Source: Shewanella cyperi (GTDB lineage: Bacteria; Pseudomonadota; Gammaproteobacteria; Enterobacterales; Shewanellaceae). From it: a DNA stretch of 64,000 nucleotides. Shown here one piece after another: positions 35,609 to 45,237 of this stretch. The notes below the pieces were generated by a model that was given only the letters and a program-made list of their open reading frames with translations, ran no database searches and was not told where the DNA came from. A program made the position numbers and the translations under genes. The stretch lies in assembly GCF_017354985.1 (NCBI RefSeq), contig NZ_CP071501.1, positions 3,573,001-3,637,000 on the forward strand. Reading direction: 5' to 3'. Position 1 is the stretch's first letter; each line of letters starts with the position of its first letter.

Positions 35609-35656
35609 TGCCGCCTCAGGGCGCTGCCGCCTCAGGGCGCTGCCGCCTCAGGGCGC
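35609..35656. repeat. Three perfect 16-bp tandem repeats
   Basis: TGCCGCCTCAGGGCGC repeated three times without change, in the 228-base gap between the divergent arfA and solute-binding genes. Upstream, CTGATTAAAAGCT is also repeated twice near 35560-35586. No gene is seen in this gap. Confidence 0.9.
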
Positions 35657-35779
35657 AGCCTAAGGCATGGCGCTGAAAAAATCTACAGCTTAGGGACAGA
35701 TTTTTCATTTGCCCCGGGCTGCATAGGGCTATATGTTTGAACAGTACCCGAGTAAGTCTCCACCATAACGACTAGAACA

Positions 35780-36643
35780 ATGAAAAAAATCCACTTAATC
35801 GCCTGCCTGGGACTGGCAATGGCATCGCTGACGGCCCATGGCTGTGAGCTGGTGATGGGTTACCGCACCAGTGAGCGCATGCCCTATATCCATGAAGCCC
35901 CGGACAACAGCGGTCTCTATTTCGAACTGTATCAGCTGGCCGCCCAGCGGCTGGGCTGCCAACTGACCGTGGTCCGCGAACCCAAAAACCGCATAATGCA
36001 TGGCCTGACCAAGGGCGACATCGACTTTTATCCCGGACTGGGCTTCAACGAGGAACGGCAGAAAATAGTCCACTTTATCGCCAATGGCTTGAAGGAGCGT
36101 TATGTGGGTATCGGCCGTGAAGATGCCCCGTCCATAACCCGGCTTGACGATCTGGTGCGTCACAACATGGTATTGCTGCGTTCCCTGGGAGGCTTTGATC
36201 TTGGCGGTCTGCCACCCAAGCTCAACATCCGCCAGCTGATGGACATGGACATCGCCAAGGCTCTGACGCTGTTGCAGGAGCGCAAAGGGGATTTTTTTGT
36301 CTATGACGAAGCCAACCTGAGGTATTTTCTGAAGCAGCATCCACAGCCCGGACTCAGGCTGCAGACCCAGTGTTGTGAGGCGCCCCACCCCATGTATCTG
36401 GGTTTCTCCCGCAAGAGTAAACATATTACCGAAGAGGCTAACCCTGACTTTGACCCGACCAAGCCGCTGGCACCAGAAAATGTGCCCATCCGCATTCAGG
36501 CAGACAGTTTAGCCGCCAGGTTCCAGACCCTGCTGCTGCAGATGGAACAGGAAGGCCTGATTGAGGCCTTGGGTTATCACTGGTTTGGCAGCTCACCTGA
36601 GACAGCGCCGCCAAAAGAAAGCCCCGCAAGCGGGGCCTCCTGA
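35780..36643 (+). CDS. Periplasmic solute-binding protein, family 3-like
   Basis: A 287-residue exported protein: signal peptide about 1-21 (LIACLGLAMASLTAHG), then CELVMGYRTSERMPYIHEA, YFELYQLAAQRLGCQLTVV and KGDIDFYPGLGFNEERQKIV, in the order typical of amino-acid-type binding proteins. The ligand-contact part differs from classical members (no PPF motif), and there is no ABC transporter next to it. Function unknown; possibly an orphan sensor-binding protein. The pmbA terminator lies inside its last codons. Confidence 0.75.
   Translation: MKKIHLIACLGLAMASLTAHGCELVMGYRTSERMPYIHEAPDNSGLYFELYQLAAQRLGCQLTVVREPKNRIMHGLTKGDIDFYPGLGFNEERQKIVHFIANGLKERYVGIGREDAPSITRLDDLVRHNMVLLRSLGGFDLGGLPPKLNIRQLMDMDIAKALTLLQERKGDFFVYDEANLRYFLKQHPQPGLRLQTQCCEAPHPMYLGFSRKSKHITEEANPDFDPTKPLAPENVPIRIQADSLAARFQTLLLQMEQEGLIEALGYHWFGSSPETAPPKESPASGAS
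36617..36636 (-). terminator. Terminator of pmbA, inside the end of the convergent gene
   Basis: GCCCCGC-TT-GCGGGGC on the minus strand followed by TTTCTTTT. It lies 30 bases past the pmbA stop and overlaps the C-terminal codons of the solute-binding gene. Confidence 0.75.
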
Positions 36644-36665
36644 ACCAATTCAACTGCCGCCGGCA

Positions 36666-38009
36666 TTAATTGCCGGCGATCTTCATCTCACCCAGCAAGA
36701 TACCACCGGTGCGAATGGACGAGCGCAGATCTCTATCGCAACTGACCGCCTGGATGTTGCGGTACATGTCCTTGAGGTTACCGGCTATGGTTATCTCCTC
36801 CACCGGGTAGAGGATCTCACCGTTTTCCACATAGAAACCGGCGGCGCCGCGGGAATAATCACCTGTGACGCTGTTGACGCCCTGCCCCATGACCTCGGTC
36901 ACTATCAGACCCGTGCCCATCTGGCGCACCAGCTCATCAAAGTCCATGCCGCTGTCGGACAGGGTCCAGTTATAGATGCCACCGGCATGGCCCGTGTCGG
37001 TCAGCCCCAATTTGCGGGCAGAATAGGCGGTCAGCAGGTAGGTTTCCAACACCCCGGCCTGGATGATGTCGCGCTCGCGGGTCGCCACACCTTCGGCATC
37101 ATAGGCGGCGCTGGCCAGTCCCGCTTGCAGGTGAGGTTGCTCCTTGATGCTGAACCACTCGGGAAAAATCCGGGTATGGATGGCATCCTGCAAAAAGCTC
37201 GATTTGCGGTACAGACTGGAGCCGCTGATGGCACCAATCAAATGGCCGATAAGACCGGTGGCCACTTCGGGGGCAAACAGCACCGGCAGCTTGCCCGTGG
37301 TAATCTTGCGGGCGCCGAGGCGACTGAGAGTCTTGGCAGCCGCCTTCTGGCCCACCAGTTCGGGGGCCCATAACTCACCGAAGCGCCGTGAAACACTGTA
37401 GTCATAATCCCGCTGCATGTCGCCGTTGTCTTCCTCGCCGATCAGCACACAGGACAGGCTGTACCTGGAGCTGCAATAGCCGTGCAGAAAACCGTGGCTG
37501 TTGCCATACACCTTGATGCCGGTGTGGGCGTTGGCGCTGGCGCCATCGGAATTTTTAATTCGCGGGTCGGCATCGAGGGCAGCAGTTTCGGCGCGCACAG
37601 CCAGCTCGGTCAGCTCCGCCGGGGTCAACTCCCAGGGATGAAACAGATCCAGTTCGGGAAACTCGGTGGCCATCAACGCCTTGTCGGCCAGGCCGTTACA
37701 GGGATCGGCCGAGGTATAACGGGCAATATCGTCGGCAGCCTTCACCGCCTGGCGAATGGCCTCGGGGCTGAGATCCGAGGTGGACGAGCTGCCCTTGCAG
37801 CCATCGCGGAACAGGGTGATCCCCAGGGCGCCGTCCTTATTGAACTCGACCGTTTCCACTTCCTTGAGGCGGGTGGAGACAGACAAGCCCTGCTGCTTGC
37901 TGATCGCCACCTCGGCAGCTCCCGTGCCGAGCTTGGCGGCGTAGTCCAGGGCCATGGCGACCGCGTCCTTGAGGTGATTCAATTCCAGTTCAATATTGTT
38001 GGCCGACAC
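36666..38009 (-). CDS. pmbA: Metalloprotease subunit PmbA/TldE
   Basis: TldE/PmbA forms a heterodimer with TldD that degrades unfolded peptides and matures microcin B17 and CcdA-type substrates in E. coli. TldE lacks zinc ligands and forms the partner half. In 447 residues: [42 protein letters not shown] and [22 protein letters not shown], all characteristic. A GTG start at 38009 is used; the Shine-Dalgarno is weak. TldD is encoded nearby at 38767-40215, on the other side of darP. Confidence 0.95.
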   Translation of the reverse strand: MSANNIELELNHLKDAVAMALDYAAKLGTGAAEVAISKQQGLSVSTRLKEVETVEFNKDGALGITLFRDGCKGSSSTSDLSPEAIRQAVKAADDIARYTSADPCNGLADKALMATEFPELDLFHPWELTPAELTELAVRAETAALDADPRIKNSDGASANAHTGIKVYGNSHGFLHGYCSSRYSLSCVLIGEEDNGDMQRDYDYSVSRRFGELWAPELVGQKAAAKTLSRLGARKITTGKLPVLFAPEVATGLIGHLIGAISGSSLYRKSSFLQDAIHTRIFPEWFSIKEQPHLQAGLASAAYDAEGVATRERDIIQAGVLETYLLTAYSARKLGLTDTGHAGGIYNWTLSDSGMDFDELVRQMGTGLIVTEVMGQGVNSVTGDYSRGAAGFYVENGEILYPVEEITIAGNLKDMYRNIQAVSCDRDLRSSIRTGGILLGEMKIAGN

Positions 38010-38173
38010 TGTCTTGCTCTTAAGTTGAATTCGCAGATGGCTTTAGCATAACAAAGGGCCGCTGGATTCACATCTGTTATTGGCCCGGGCACCTTGTTGA
38101 CCGCATTCTTCGCAGGCGCTTTTGTCCGGGCAATGGTATTATTGGCGGATAGCTGAAACAGAGGTTTTTTCAA

Positions 38174-38707
38174 ATGAATATCGTGGGTGATTCCGAGCAC
38201 TTCAAGCAGCCCTATGATCGGGACGAGGAATACGTCAGCAAGTCCGAGCATAAGCGTGAATGCGATGCGGTACAGGAATTGGGCAAGCAACTGGTGGCCC
38301 TGAGCAAGAGCCAACTGGACAAGATGGAGCTGGATGAGTCCGTGCTCGATGCCGTGCTGGCGACCAAGAAAATCAAGGTCAACACCGAGGCCTATCGCCG
38401 CCAGCTGCAATTTGTCGGCAAAGTGATGCGCAACGTCGATGTGGAGCCCATCCAGACGGCACTGGATCGGGTGCTCAACAAGAACAATAACGAAGCTGCC
38501 AAGGCGCAGATTTTCGAGAAGCACCGCGAACGGCTGCTGACCCAGGGTGACAGTGAAATCCAGCAGCTGCTGGAGGATCATCCGCAGCTGGACCGGCAGA
38601 AGCTGCGCCAGTTGGTGCGTCAGGCCAACAAGGAACTGGCCAAGGGGCCGGACTCCAAGGCATCAAGGGAACTGTTCAAGTACCTCAGAGATGAAATCGG
38701 TGAATAA
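38174..38707 (+). CDS. darP: Ribosome biogenesis factor DarP (YjgA, DUF615)
   Basis: DarP helps late maturation of the 50S subunit. In 177 residues it has a charged helical fold with DEEYVSKSEHKRECDAVQELG at the start and a C-terminal FKYLRDEI. Length matches YjgA (about 180). It is divergent from pmbA, the same neighbourhood as in E. coli. A bidirectional terminator follows immediately. Confidence 0.93.
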   Translation: MNIVGDSEHFKQPYDRDEEYVSKSEHKRECDAVQELGKQLVALSKSQLDKMELDESVLDAVLATKKIKVNTEAYRRQLQFVGKVMRNVDVEPIQTALDRVLNKNNNEAAKAQIFEKHRERLLTQGDSEIQQLLEDHPQLDRQKLRQLVRQANKELAKGPDSKASRELFKYLRDEIGE

Positions 38708-38742
38708 AAAAACAGGGCTCCCAAAGGAGCCCTGTTTTTTTC
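38706..38742. terminator. Bidirectional terminator between darP and tldD
   Basis: AAAAAAACAGGGCTCC-CAAA-GGAGCCCTGTTTTTTT, a perfect 16-base stem between two convergent genes. Confidence 0.92.
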
Positions 38743-38766
38743 CAGCTATCGTAAGGAGTGATCGAC

Positions 38767-40215
38767 TCAGGCGGTGCCGCCGACCGTGAGTCGGTCGAGA
38801 CGCAAGGTCGGCTGACCGACACCCACGGGCACGCTCTGGCCATCCTTGCCGCAGACGCCGACGCCCTTATCCAGCTCCAAATCGTTACCCACCATGGAAA
38901 TCTGGCTCATGGCCTCGGGGCCATTGCCTATCAGGGTCGCCCCCTTGATGGCCTTGGTGATTTCACCCTTTTCAATCAGGTAGGCCTCGGAGGCCGAGAA
39001 CACGAACTTGCCCGAGGTGATGTCCACCTGGCCGCCGCCGAAGTTGGGGGCGTAGATGCCCTTCTCCACCGACTTGATAATATCCGCAGGGTTCGACTGG
39101 CCGGCGGTCATATAGGTGTTGGTCATCCGTGGCATGGGCAGGTGGGCATAGGACTCGCGGCGACCGTTGCCCGTGGGCGCAACTCCCATCAGGCGGGCGT
39201 TAAGCTTGTCCTGCATATAGCCCTTGAGCACGCCGTTCTCGATAAGCACTGTGCGGTGGCTGGGGGTTCCCTCATCATCTATGGTCAGGGAGCCGCGGCG
39301 GCCCGCCAGGGTGCCGTCATCCACCACGGTCACCAGGGGCGAGGCCACCAGCTTGCCGAGCTTGCCGCTGAAGGCACTGCTGCCCTTGCGGTTGAAATCT
39401 CCTTCCAGGCCATGGCCCACGGCCTCATGCAATAGCACCCCTGGCCAACCCGGCCCCAGGACCACGGGCATTTCCCCGGCCGGTGCGTCTATGGCGTTCA
39501 GGTTCACCTGGGCCTGGCGCACCGCCTCGCGGCAGAAAGCGAAGCACTCGGGCAGACCATTGGCATCGTCGGCAAACAGGGGGGCGAAATCATGGCGCCC
39601 ACCGCCACCGGCGGCACCGCGCTCGCGCTTGCCATTTTCCTCCAGGATCACCGAGCTGTTGAAGCGCACCAAGGGGCGCACATCGGCGGCCAGGGTGCCA
39701 TCGCTGGCGGCCACCAGGATTTCCTCGTGCACCGCCGACAGACTGACAACCACCTGGATGATGCGACTGTCGAGACTGCGGATATAGGCGTCGGCCTGCT
39801 TGAGCAGGGCAATCTTGCGGCTCTCCTCCATGGCGGCAATGGGATCCAGGCTGTCATACAGGGCCTTGGCTCCCTGACGTTTCCAGGCGCGTACCTTGAA
39901 CTGGCTGCCACTCTCGGCTATGCCGCGGGCGGCCAGGGCAGAGGCTTCCAGCGCCGCGGGGCTGATTTCATCGGCATAGGCAAAGCCGGTCTTCTCGCCG
40001 CTGATGGCACGGACGCCAACGCCGCGCTCGATATGAAAGCTGCCATCCTTGATGATGCCGTCTTCCAGTACCCAGGTCTCATGCCGGCTGCCCTGGAAAT
40101 AAAGGTCGGAAAAATCGACCTTGTGGGCGTGGATAAGCTTGAGGTAGTGGGCCAGATCATTAAGATCCAGGCCGCCCTGCAGCAGGCTGTGTTCGACTTG
40201 AGTTAAAAATGGCAT
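38767..40215 (-). CDS. tldD: Metalloprotease TldD
   Basis: Zinc-dependent protease half of the TldD/TldE heterodimer in the cytoplasm. In 482 residues the HExxxH zinc motif is seen in [14 protein letters not shown] (His 263, Glu 264, His 268), with the N-terminal [19 protein letters not shown] and a C-terminal [26 protein letters not shown] region ([18 protein letters not shown]). The ATG at 40215 is preferred to 40269 because homologous proteins begin here and GAGAGAG precedes it. Just downstream in the same direction of reading lies the darP terminator. Confidence 0.95.
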   Translation of the reverse strand: MPFLTQVEHSLLQGGLDLNDLAHYLKLIHAHKVDFSDLYFQGSRHETWVLEDGIIKDGSFHIERGVGVRAISGEKTGFAYADEISPAALEASALAARGIAESGSQFKVRAWKRQGAKALYDSLDPIAAMEESRKIALLKQADAYIRSLDSRIIQVVVSLSAVHEEILVAASDGTLAADVRPLVRFNSSVILEENGKRERGAAGGGGRHDFAPLFADDANGLPECFAFCREAVRQAQVNLNAIDAPAGEMPVVLGPGWPGVLLHEAVGHGLEGDFNRKGSSAFSGKLGKLVASPLVTVVDDGTLAGRRGSLTIDDEGTPSHRTVLIENGVLKGYMQDKLNARLMGVAPTGNGRRESYAHLPMPRMTNTYMTAGQSNPADIIKSVEKGIYAPNFGGGQVDITSGKFVFSASEAYLIEKGEITKAIKGATLIGNGPEAMSQISMVGNDLELDKGVGVCGKDGQSVPVGVGQPTLRLDRLTVGGTA

Positions 40216-40328
40216 TGACTCTCTCTCTGATCCCTCAGGATCCGTTGTAAATTCGATAACTTGGGGCAATAAGTGCCACCGGAATCAGTCACAGCTCAGG
40301 GCTTAAGCACCAAGATTAAGTACCTTGC

Positions 40329-41168
40329 TTAATCAACAAGCTTGAGCACAGGCGGCTCAAACCTATTATGGCCCATCACCGGCATGCGGCGACGAATATC
40401 GGCCTGGGCCTCCCTGTCGAGCCGCGCCTGCACCCAACCCGTGCCCTCCGGCAGCTGGACCAGAATCTGGCCCCAGGGGTCTACTATCATGCTCTGGCCC
40501 CAGGTTTCTCTGCTGCCCTCATTATGCTGGCCCCACTGGGCGGCTGCCAGCATAAAACATTGGGTTTCTATGGCCCTTGCCTGCAACAGCACCTGCCAAT
40601 GTGCCTGCCCCGTGACCTTGGTGAAGGCAGAGGGTACCGCGATAAGTTCGGCGCCGGCCAGGCGCATGGCCCGGTACAGATCGGGAAAACGCAGATCGTA
40701 GCACACGGACAATCCCAGGCGACCGAAGGGCGTGTCTATCACGCTGATGTGATCGCCGGGGCAAAAGGTCTCACTTTCCCGGTAGTGACGGGTGCCGTCG
40801 CTGACGTCCACATCGAACAGATGCAACTTGTCGTACTGGCCCAGGGTGGCGCCCTGATTATCGAACAGGAAGCTGCGGCTGTAGACCCGGCCATCGGCAC
40901 AGCGGGCGGGAATGGTACCGGCCACCATATACACATCAAATCGTTTTGCCAGTGCCGCCAAGGCCTGCTTCAGCTCGCTGTCCTCACCATCGCCGGCCCA
41001 GGCCAGCTGTTGGCTCTCGTGGCCACCGAACAGCAGGCTACATTCGGGCAGCACCACCAGCTGTAGCTCGCCTGCCTCCCTGGGCAGGATTTCAAGCTGC
41101 GATTCGATAAAGCCGAGATTGGCCGCCACATCGCGGCTGCTCCGGCATTGCAGCAAACTGACTTGCAT
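40329..41168 (-). CDS. Nitrilase-superfamily amidase, Nit1/deaminated-glutathione type
   Basis: A 279-residue carbon-nitrogen hydrolase. The catalytic triad is present: Glu 42 (VLPECS), Lys 114 (YDKLHLFDVDV) and Cys 156 (LSVCYDLRFPD). The sequence FDVDVSDG and CYDLRFP place it with Nit1/NitFhit enzymes that hydrolyse deaminated glutathione, a metabolite-repair role; the assignment follows the family. ATG at 41168 (AGGAG at 6 bases) rather than the TTG at 41174. Its first 77 bases overlap the end of yhdP in another frame. Confidence 0.88.
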   Translation of the reverse strand: MQVSLLQCRSSRDVAANLGFIESQLEILPREAGELQLVVLPECSLLFGGHESQQLAWAGDGEDSELKQALAALAKRFDVYMVAGTIPARCADGRVYSRSFLFDNQGATLGQYDKLHLFDVDVSDGTRHYRESETFCPGDHISVIDTPFGRLGLSVCYDLRFPDLYRAMRLAGAELIAVPSAFTKVTGQAHWQVLLQARAIETQCFMLAAAQWGQHNEGSRETWGQSMIVDPWGQILVQLPEGTGWVQARLDREAQADIRRRMPVMGHNRFEPPVLKLVD

Positions 41169-44100
41169 CTGCAACTCCTGTAACGACTGGGGTTAACTGC
41201 CTTGGTGGCGCACTGGACAACTGGCCCTGTAGTGCTTTGGGCTCTTTTCCAACGGCAGGTACGGGTTCTACGGCTTTGGGTTCAGGCTGCTCGGGCTCTT
41301 TTTCAGGAACCGGCGTCACCGCCGGAGTGACCTCTGTCGGGGCGGTTTGTGCTGGCATATCGGGAGCATCTTCCATGCCTTCAATCGCCTGCCCCTCGAC
41401 GGCCTGGGGTTCTTCCCTGCGTGGCAGCACGGACTCGGGGATCTCAATTTCCTTGCTCTTGCGCTCCACTTCTTCCAGCAGCGGCTCATCCATGGTGCCG
41501 GTCAAACGGAAGCGGATCTCGGAAATCACCTCAATCACAGGCTCCAGCACCTTGGTCAGGGCAAACGCCCCCAGGCCCATGGTCCAGGCACTGGTACTGA
41601 GCAGCACCACTGTTGGCACGCTGGAAGCCAGCTTGGGCGCAAAGCGGATATCGTAATTGAGGCTTTGACTGATGAGGTCGGTATAGCCCCGCACCTTCAT
41701 TTCCCCGGCCACGGCATCCATCACTGTATCTGTGGTTTTCACCACGCCATTGTCCAGCAGCAGATTGCCGCCGAAGCTGTCGAAATACAGGCCCTGGCCA
41801 AATACATCGGAGAAATCCAGCGACAGCTTGCGCAGCAGGGAGTCGAGGCTGAACAGGGAGAAGATCCGGGCCCCCTTGTCGCTGAGCTGCGACATATGGC
41901 CCTTACCAAGCTTGAAGTTGACCTCACCGCTGAGACTGCCAAGCTCAAAACCGTAGGGAGCGCCCTGCCAGCCAAGTTTGGCGGTTAAATCCAGAGGCGC
42001 CTCCTTGATGCCGGGATCGATTCCCAAACGGGCACTGACGCTGTCAAACTTGTCGGCCTTGAGGGACAGGGACAATTCGGTCTGGCTGATGCCATTCTCG
42101 TTAAGCCAGCTGCCGGCGCCACTCAGGCCGGCATCAGCACTGGTGAGTTCCAGGGTCTGGATCTGATAATTATTGCCATCCGGCGTGCCCTGCAGCGTCA
42201 GGCTGCCAAGGGATTTGCCCCGCCATTGCAGGTCGGCCACATTGACCGCCAGAGGTGGCAGACTTTGGCGAATATCATCGTCATTGAGCTGCTGGCCGGA
42301 ACCATCCAGTTGTAAGTCCAGCCGCTCGGCAGCCACCTTGAGGCCGCCGGTTGACCAGTCGGGGAAGAAATCCACATGGCCCTTGAACTCGTCGGCTTCG
42401 GCATCGAGTCGCCACAGGCCGTCGCTGGGTTCGGCACTGAAGTTCAGTTGGCTCAGGGGCTGGCCAAAGAGATCCATGGCCTCGACTTGCGCATCGACCC
42501 GAGCCAAAGGTGGGAACAAGGGCCGGCCTTCGGCGGCGGGAGCTTCAACAAAGGCCCGGATCAGAGGCAGCCACTGGGCGAAATCCACCTTGGGCAAGGC
42601 CAACTGCAAATGACCATTGTCCTTTCTGAGCCCGTCACCGCTGCGAAATCCCCTGCCAAGGAGCAAGTCATAATGGCTCAGTACCGGGCCCGAGCCTCCC
42701 TGTTCCATGTCGAAGCTGCCCCAGAATTCGCCCTTGTCCTCAAGGCGGATCCCCAGGTTCAGCTGCTTATTGTCACCAAGGATCTCGGCCCGCAGCGCGC
42801 TGATTTCGGCGGCGCCCTTGCCAAAGGGGGGCGGCAACTGCAACCTGGCGTCCACCAGTTCGGTTTCCACCAGGCCCTGGATCCTGAATCCGGCGGGGTC
42901 AAACATCAGCCGCAGATCGCCCTGCCAGTCGAGGACGCCACTGTAAAAAGGACTCAGGGGATTGGCCAACTCTTCCGGCAAGGCATCCAGGTTCCAGTGG
43001 CCATTGAGATCCACCTGTAACTGGTACAAACCCTGATCATCGCCACTGTTAAAACTGAAGCCAAGGGGTTGACCAAACAGCCTGGCGTTTATCCCCTCTC
43101 CCCAAACCTTGTCGTTATGGAAATTCACCTTGCCACGGACCCGACTGAGGCGCACACCGGGCTGACTGAGGTACACAGGGGTATTGTCAAACACCACTTC
43201 ACCGAGAATTTCGGGCCGGGCGCCGTGCCACAGAGGTATGCTTAAATCCAGTTTGCCACTCACATCCCCCAGCACCTGCACCACATCCAGGGTGGCACCC
43301 ACTGAGGAGGCCAAGGGCGAGCGCTTCAACACTGCGGTTGCCGCCGGCCCCGAGGTGGCCAGCTTGGCTTCAACCCGCAACAGGCTGTGCTCATCCATGG
43401 TGGGAATGTACACGTGGGCGCCATCGGCTTTGACATTCAACAGCTTGCCCTTGTCAGCCCAGATATCCATGCGGGCATTTTCGAACAGGGCCCGTACCTC
43501 CAACTCGGTGACCGTCGGCCAATCCGGCTGGAAGGCATAGGCGCCTTGCTTCAGGCTGAATCCGGCCTGGAACACCCCCTGGTGCTCGCCGTAGGGGAAA
43601 TCCCCCAGAAAGCCATGCCAAACCATCTGGGCATCATCGCTGTGGCCGGCCTTGATGGCCCCTTCCAGATAATCGGCCAGGGGCTCGCCCATGGCCTGCC
43701 GCGGAAAATAGAGACCGGCCTGGTCGGCGCGCTTAACATCCACGGCGGCCGCCAGCGCCAGATGGAGCCGCTCCTGCCAGCCAAGGCGCATGGCGGCGTC
43801 TATGGCAATATCGTCATTGTCCAGATGGATGCCTGGAAGGAGCAAGGCCTGTTCGGCAAAGTCGACCCTGGCCTTGAAGGGCCTGGCATTCAGCGCCAGC
43901 GGCGCTTTGAAACCACCGGCGAAATCCAGTCGATAGGACTGGGCCGGCGCCGCCAGGGTGATGCCATTGGTATCCAGCATCAGGCGGAAATTGGCGGCGT
44001 CGCTGCCGGGGATCCCTTCAAATGGCTGCCAGGCCAGATGGCGCAGGGAGGCACTGGCATTCATCCCCGCCCCATTACGAATGACTCTGGCATCGGCAAT

Positions 44101-45237
44101 CTGTCCCTGTGGCGCCAGCTGCAACAATCGCTGTAACTGAGCCTGCCCCACGGTCGGCGCCAAAACTGCCAGGGGCAGCAGCATGGGCAGCTCCAGCTGA
44201 TTGATATGGGCAGCCAGGTCGCCATCGGCATACCTGAGCCCGAGCATAAGTTCGGGCCAAGGCTGACCATTGCTGGCCAGGGTCAGATCCTGGCTGAGCA
44301 GTTGCCAACCACCCTGCTGTTTGTCTTTAAGCCACAGCAGCTTGCCCTTGGATATCTCGAAACGTTGGCTGATGTCCTCACCGGGTAACTGCCACTCCAG
44401 GTGGCTCGGCTGAAACTGCACCAAAGCCGATTCCAGATGACGACGGTCGAGATCCAGCCAGGCCTGCAGATTCACCACCCCGTTCATGGGCAGGGCATCG
44501 GTTTGATTGACCAGTTGCTGTCGATGGGAAGCCCAGGCGCCGAGGTCCAGCTCCTTTGCTGCCAGATAGAGCTGGCCACGAATACTGTCGGGGTCATTGC
44601 CATCGCCACGCAGATCCACCTGCAGACTGAGACTCTCCCGCGCCGATGCCCCCTGCTGCAGGAACAACAAGCCCTCGGCTCTGTGGCGGCCATCGGTGTT
44701 AAACCAACGCAACTTGTCGAGGAAGATGGGGCGTATGGTGTGATTCTGGCTGAGCAACTGAATGCTGACCCTGTCCATGGCAAAACGCTCCAGCTGCTCC
44801 AGCAACAGGCGATAGAGCCAATCGAGGTTGACCTCCCCTTCGCCGGCCTCGAGCTGGTCGAGATTGATGGCCACCTCAACCCCATCGAACTTCACGTTTT
44901 CGATCTGCGGCCGGCGGTTGACCAGACTTTGCCAGAAATCCAATTTGAACTCGGTGCGCTGCACTATCAGGGTCACAGGCAATTTCGGCTGGGGCGGCAA
45001 CACCAGATGGTCAACCGTCAACGCCGGCCCAAAGGCCTGCCATTCGGCGGACAGAGAGCCCAGCTGCACCTGCACCTGGTATTGTTCATGGAGGTAGTCA
45101 ACCAAGTCCTGCCGTACCTGGGTCAGTTGGGGTAACAGGCCGCGGATCAGGCTGACCGCCAGGGCAAACAGCACCAGCGCCAGCGCGAGCATTTGCCCGC
45201 AGATTCGGCCCCAACGGGCAGGCAGGGACAGGGACAC
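41092..45237 (-). CDS. yhdP: Large AsmA-like envelope protein YhdP
   Basis: YhdP is an inner-membrane-anchored, bridge-like AsmA-family protein that moves phospholipids toward the outer membrane in E. coli. In 1381 residues: one N-terminal membrane helix (about 15-35), a very long beta-rich periplasmic part (DUF3971/AsmA-like), and GAFALTKVLEPVIEVISEIRF near 1215. E. coli YhdP has 1266 residues; the excess is a Pro/Glu/Ala-rich tail of about 110 residues that runs 77 bases into the nitrilase gene. GTG start shares a base with the rng stop (TAGTG). Confidence 0.9.
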   Translation of the reverse strand: MSLSLPARWGRICGQMLALALVLFALAVSLIRGLLPQLTQVRQDLVDYLHEQYQVQVQLGSLSAEWQAFGPALTVDHLVLPPQPKLPVTLIVQRTEFKLDFWQSLVNRRPQIENVKFDGVEVAINLDQLEAGEGEVNLDWLYRLLLEQLERFAMDRVSIQLLSQNHTIRPIFLDKLRWFNTDGRHRAEGLLFLQQGASARESLSLQVDLRGDGNDPDSIRGQLYLAAKELDLGAWASHRQQLVNQTDALPMNGVVNLQAWLDLDRRHLESALVQFQPSHLEWQLPGEDISQRFEISKGKLLWLKDKQQGGWQLLSQDLTLASNGQPWPELMLGLRYADGDLAAHINQLELPMLLPLAVLAPTVGQAQLQRLLQLAPQGQIADARVIRNGAGMNASASLRHLAWQPFEGIPGSDAANFRLMLDTNGITLAAPAQSYRLDFAGGFKAPLALNARPFKARVDFAEQALLLPGIHLDNDDIAIDAAMRLGWQERLHLALAAAVDVKRADQAGLYFPRQAMGEPLADYLEGAIKAGHSDDAQMVWHGFLGDFPYGEHQGVFQAGFSLKQGAYAFQPDWPTVTELEVRALFENARMDIWADKGKLLNVKADGAHVYIPTMDEHSLLRVEAKLATSGPAATAVLKRSPLASSVGATLDVVQVLGDVSGKLDLSIPLWHGARPEILGEVVFDNTPVYLSQPGVRLSRVRGKVNFHNDKVWGEGINARLFGQPLGFSFNSGDDQGLYQLQVDLNGHWNLDALPEELANPLSPFYSGVLDWQGDLRLMFDPAGFRIQGLVETELVDARLQLPPPFGKGAAEISALRAEILGDNKQLNLGIRLEDKGEFWGSFDMEQGGSGPVLSHYDLLLGRGFRSGDGLRKDNGHLQLALPKVDFAQWLPLIRAFVEAPAAEGRPLFPPLARVDAQVEAMDLFGQPLSQLNFSAEPSDGLWRLDAEADEFKGHVDFFPDWSTGGLKVAAERLDLQLDGSGQQLNDDDIRQSLPPLAVNVADLQWRGKSLGSLTLQGTPDGNNYQIQTLELTSADAGLSGAGSWLNENGISQTELSLSLKADKFDSVSARLGIDPGIKEAPLDLTAKLGWQGAPYGFELGSLSGEVNFKLGKGHMSQLSDKGARIFSLFSLDSLLRKLSLDFSDVFGQGLYFDSFGGNLLLDNGVVKTTDTVMDAVAGEMKVRGYTDLISQSLNYDIRFAPKLASSVPTVVLLSTSAWTMGLGAFALTKVLEPVIEVISEIRFRLTGTMDEPLLEEVERKSKEIEIPESVLPRREEPQAVEGQAIEGMEDAPDMPAQTAPTEVTPAVTPVPEKEPEQPEPKAVEPVPAVGKEPKALQGQLSSAPPRQLTPVVTGVADASQFAAMPEQPRCGGQSRLYRIAA

